Assembly (NCBI GenBank): GCA_903903715.1
Contig: CAIUZX010000104.1
Span: 1-31,198 of the forward strand
From: an uncultured Caulobacterales bacterium
Lineage (GTDB): Bacteria > Pseudomonadota > Alphaproteobacteria > Caulobacterales > Caulobacteraceae
DNA: 31,198 bases
Reading direction: 5' to 3'
The first letter of the stretch is position 1. The number at the start of each line of letters is the position of its first letter. Position numbers and translations under genes: made by a program. Positions 31,061 through 31,198 of the stretch are shown piece by piece. The notes beneath the pieces were generated by a model. That model made no database searches and was not told the DNA's origin. It worked only from the letters and a program-made list of their open reading frames with translations.

Positions 31061-31198
31061 GACGCCCGGCCCAGTTGGAGCGTCTGGCCTGCGAGGGGGA
31101 GTGCGTCGTGAACGGCTGCCACGATCATGCCGCCTTCCTTCAGGTGACGATCCATGATCGCTGCGAGCTGATCTCTGCTCGATGTGTCGAGAGGGGCC
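31057..31198 (-). CDS. ccmA: Heme exporter ATP-binding protein CcmA, C-terminal end (runs off the right edge)
   Basis: Only the last 47 residues are visible; full CcmA is about 200 residues. The segment reads as the end of an ABC ATPase: APLDTSSRDQL follows the Walker B/D-loop, then GGMIVAAVHDAL holds the switch histidine (H34 of the visible part). A short tail LQLGRAS ends at the TGA (31057-31059). CcmA powers heme-handling by CcmB/C/D during cytochrome c assembly. Identification rests on this tail plus the 4-base GTGA overlap with ccmB, the standard gene order. Confidence 0.9.
   Translation of the reverse strand, partial: APLDTSSRDQLAAIMDRHLKEGGMIVAAVHDALPLAGQTLQLGRAS

Noticed and set aside
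1..31198. Search for tRNA, rRNA, CRISPR arrays, insertion sequences, phage genes and LexA-type direct repeats
   Set aside because: None found by eye. All longer stretches are explained by protein-coding genes, and weak promoter-like hexamers were too ambiguous to report.

Overview
The window looks like ordinary chromosomal DNA of a GC-rich alphaproteobacterium, most likely in or near the Caulobacterales. This is inferred from gene content and gene order, not from a database match. The pointers are a fabA-fabB-fabI block, a small SdhAF4 (DUF1674) gene divergent from rsmB, a hybrid kinase resembling Caulobacter ShkA directly before ampG, an NADP-type malic enzyme fused to a phosphotransacetylase domain, and a ccm cytochrome c maturation locus. 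I see no insertion sequences, phage genes, CRISPR arrays, tRNAs or rRNAs. Genes are packed tightly and no gene-free stretch exceeds about 200 bases.

Layout. 1-1271 (minus): an adenosine-kinase-like PfkB sugar kinase followed by the start of hisB, which runs off the left edge. 1411-7340 (plus): a small secreted protein overlapping an ATP-grasp enzyme, then ComM/YifB, a hybrid histidine kinase with two receiver domains, and an AmpG muropeptide permease. 15391-7337 (minus): an SH3-domain lipoprotein-like protein, then fabA, fabB, fabI, AMP nucleosidase, a protein-tyrosine-type phosphatase and maeB. 15504-16487 (plus): a D-2-hydroxyacid dehydrogenase. 21116-16494 (minus): rsmB, a glycine-zipper lipoprotein, rpe and a membrane-bound nucleotide-sugar dehydratase. 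21213-22180 (plus): SdhAF4 overlapping a creatininase-family hydrolase. 22863-22177 (minus): an OmpR-type response regulator. 22933-24925 (plus): a YkuD-domain protein and a secreted M28 peptidase. 24932-31198: alternating single genes, namely a nitroreductase, mtgA, a WD40 protein, an unpaired exbD, asd, a GNAT acetyltransferase, a MAPEG protein, ccmB and the end of ccmA.

How the genes fit together. Three themes recur: unsaturated fatty acid synthesis (fabA/fabB/fabI as one unit), cell wall synthesis and recycling (ampG, mtgA, the YkuD protein, and asd for the diaminopimelate precursor), and central metabolism (maeB, rpe, amn, asd, hisB).

No obviously new multi-gene system is visible. The best leads are the secreted-protein/ATP-grasp pair with a G-quadruplex motif just upstream, the ShkA-like kinase with a degenerate first receiver, the signal-less YkuD protein as a possible cytoplasmic peptidoglycan-recycling enzyme, and several well-formed palindromes placed exactly in promoter or leader regions. 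All function calls come from reading motifs by eye; no alignment or folding program was run.
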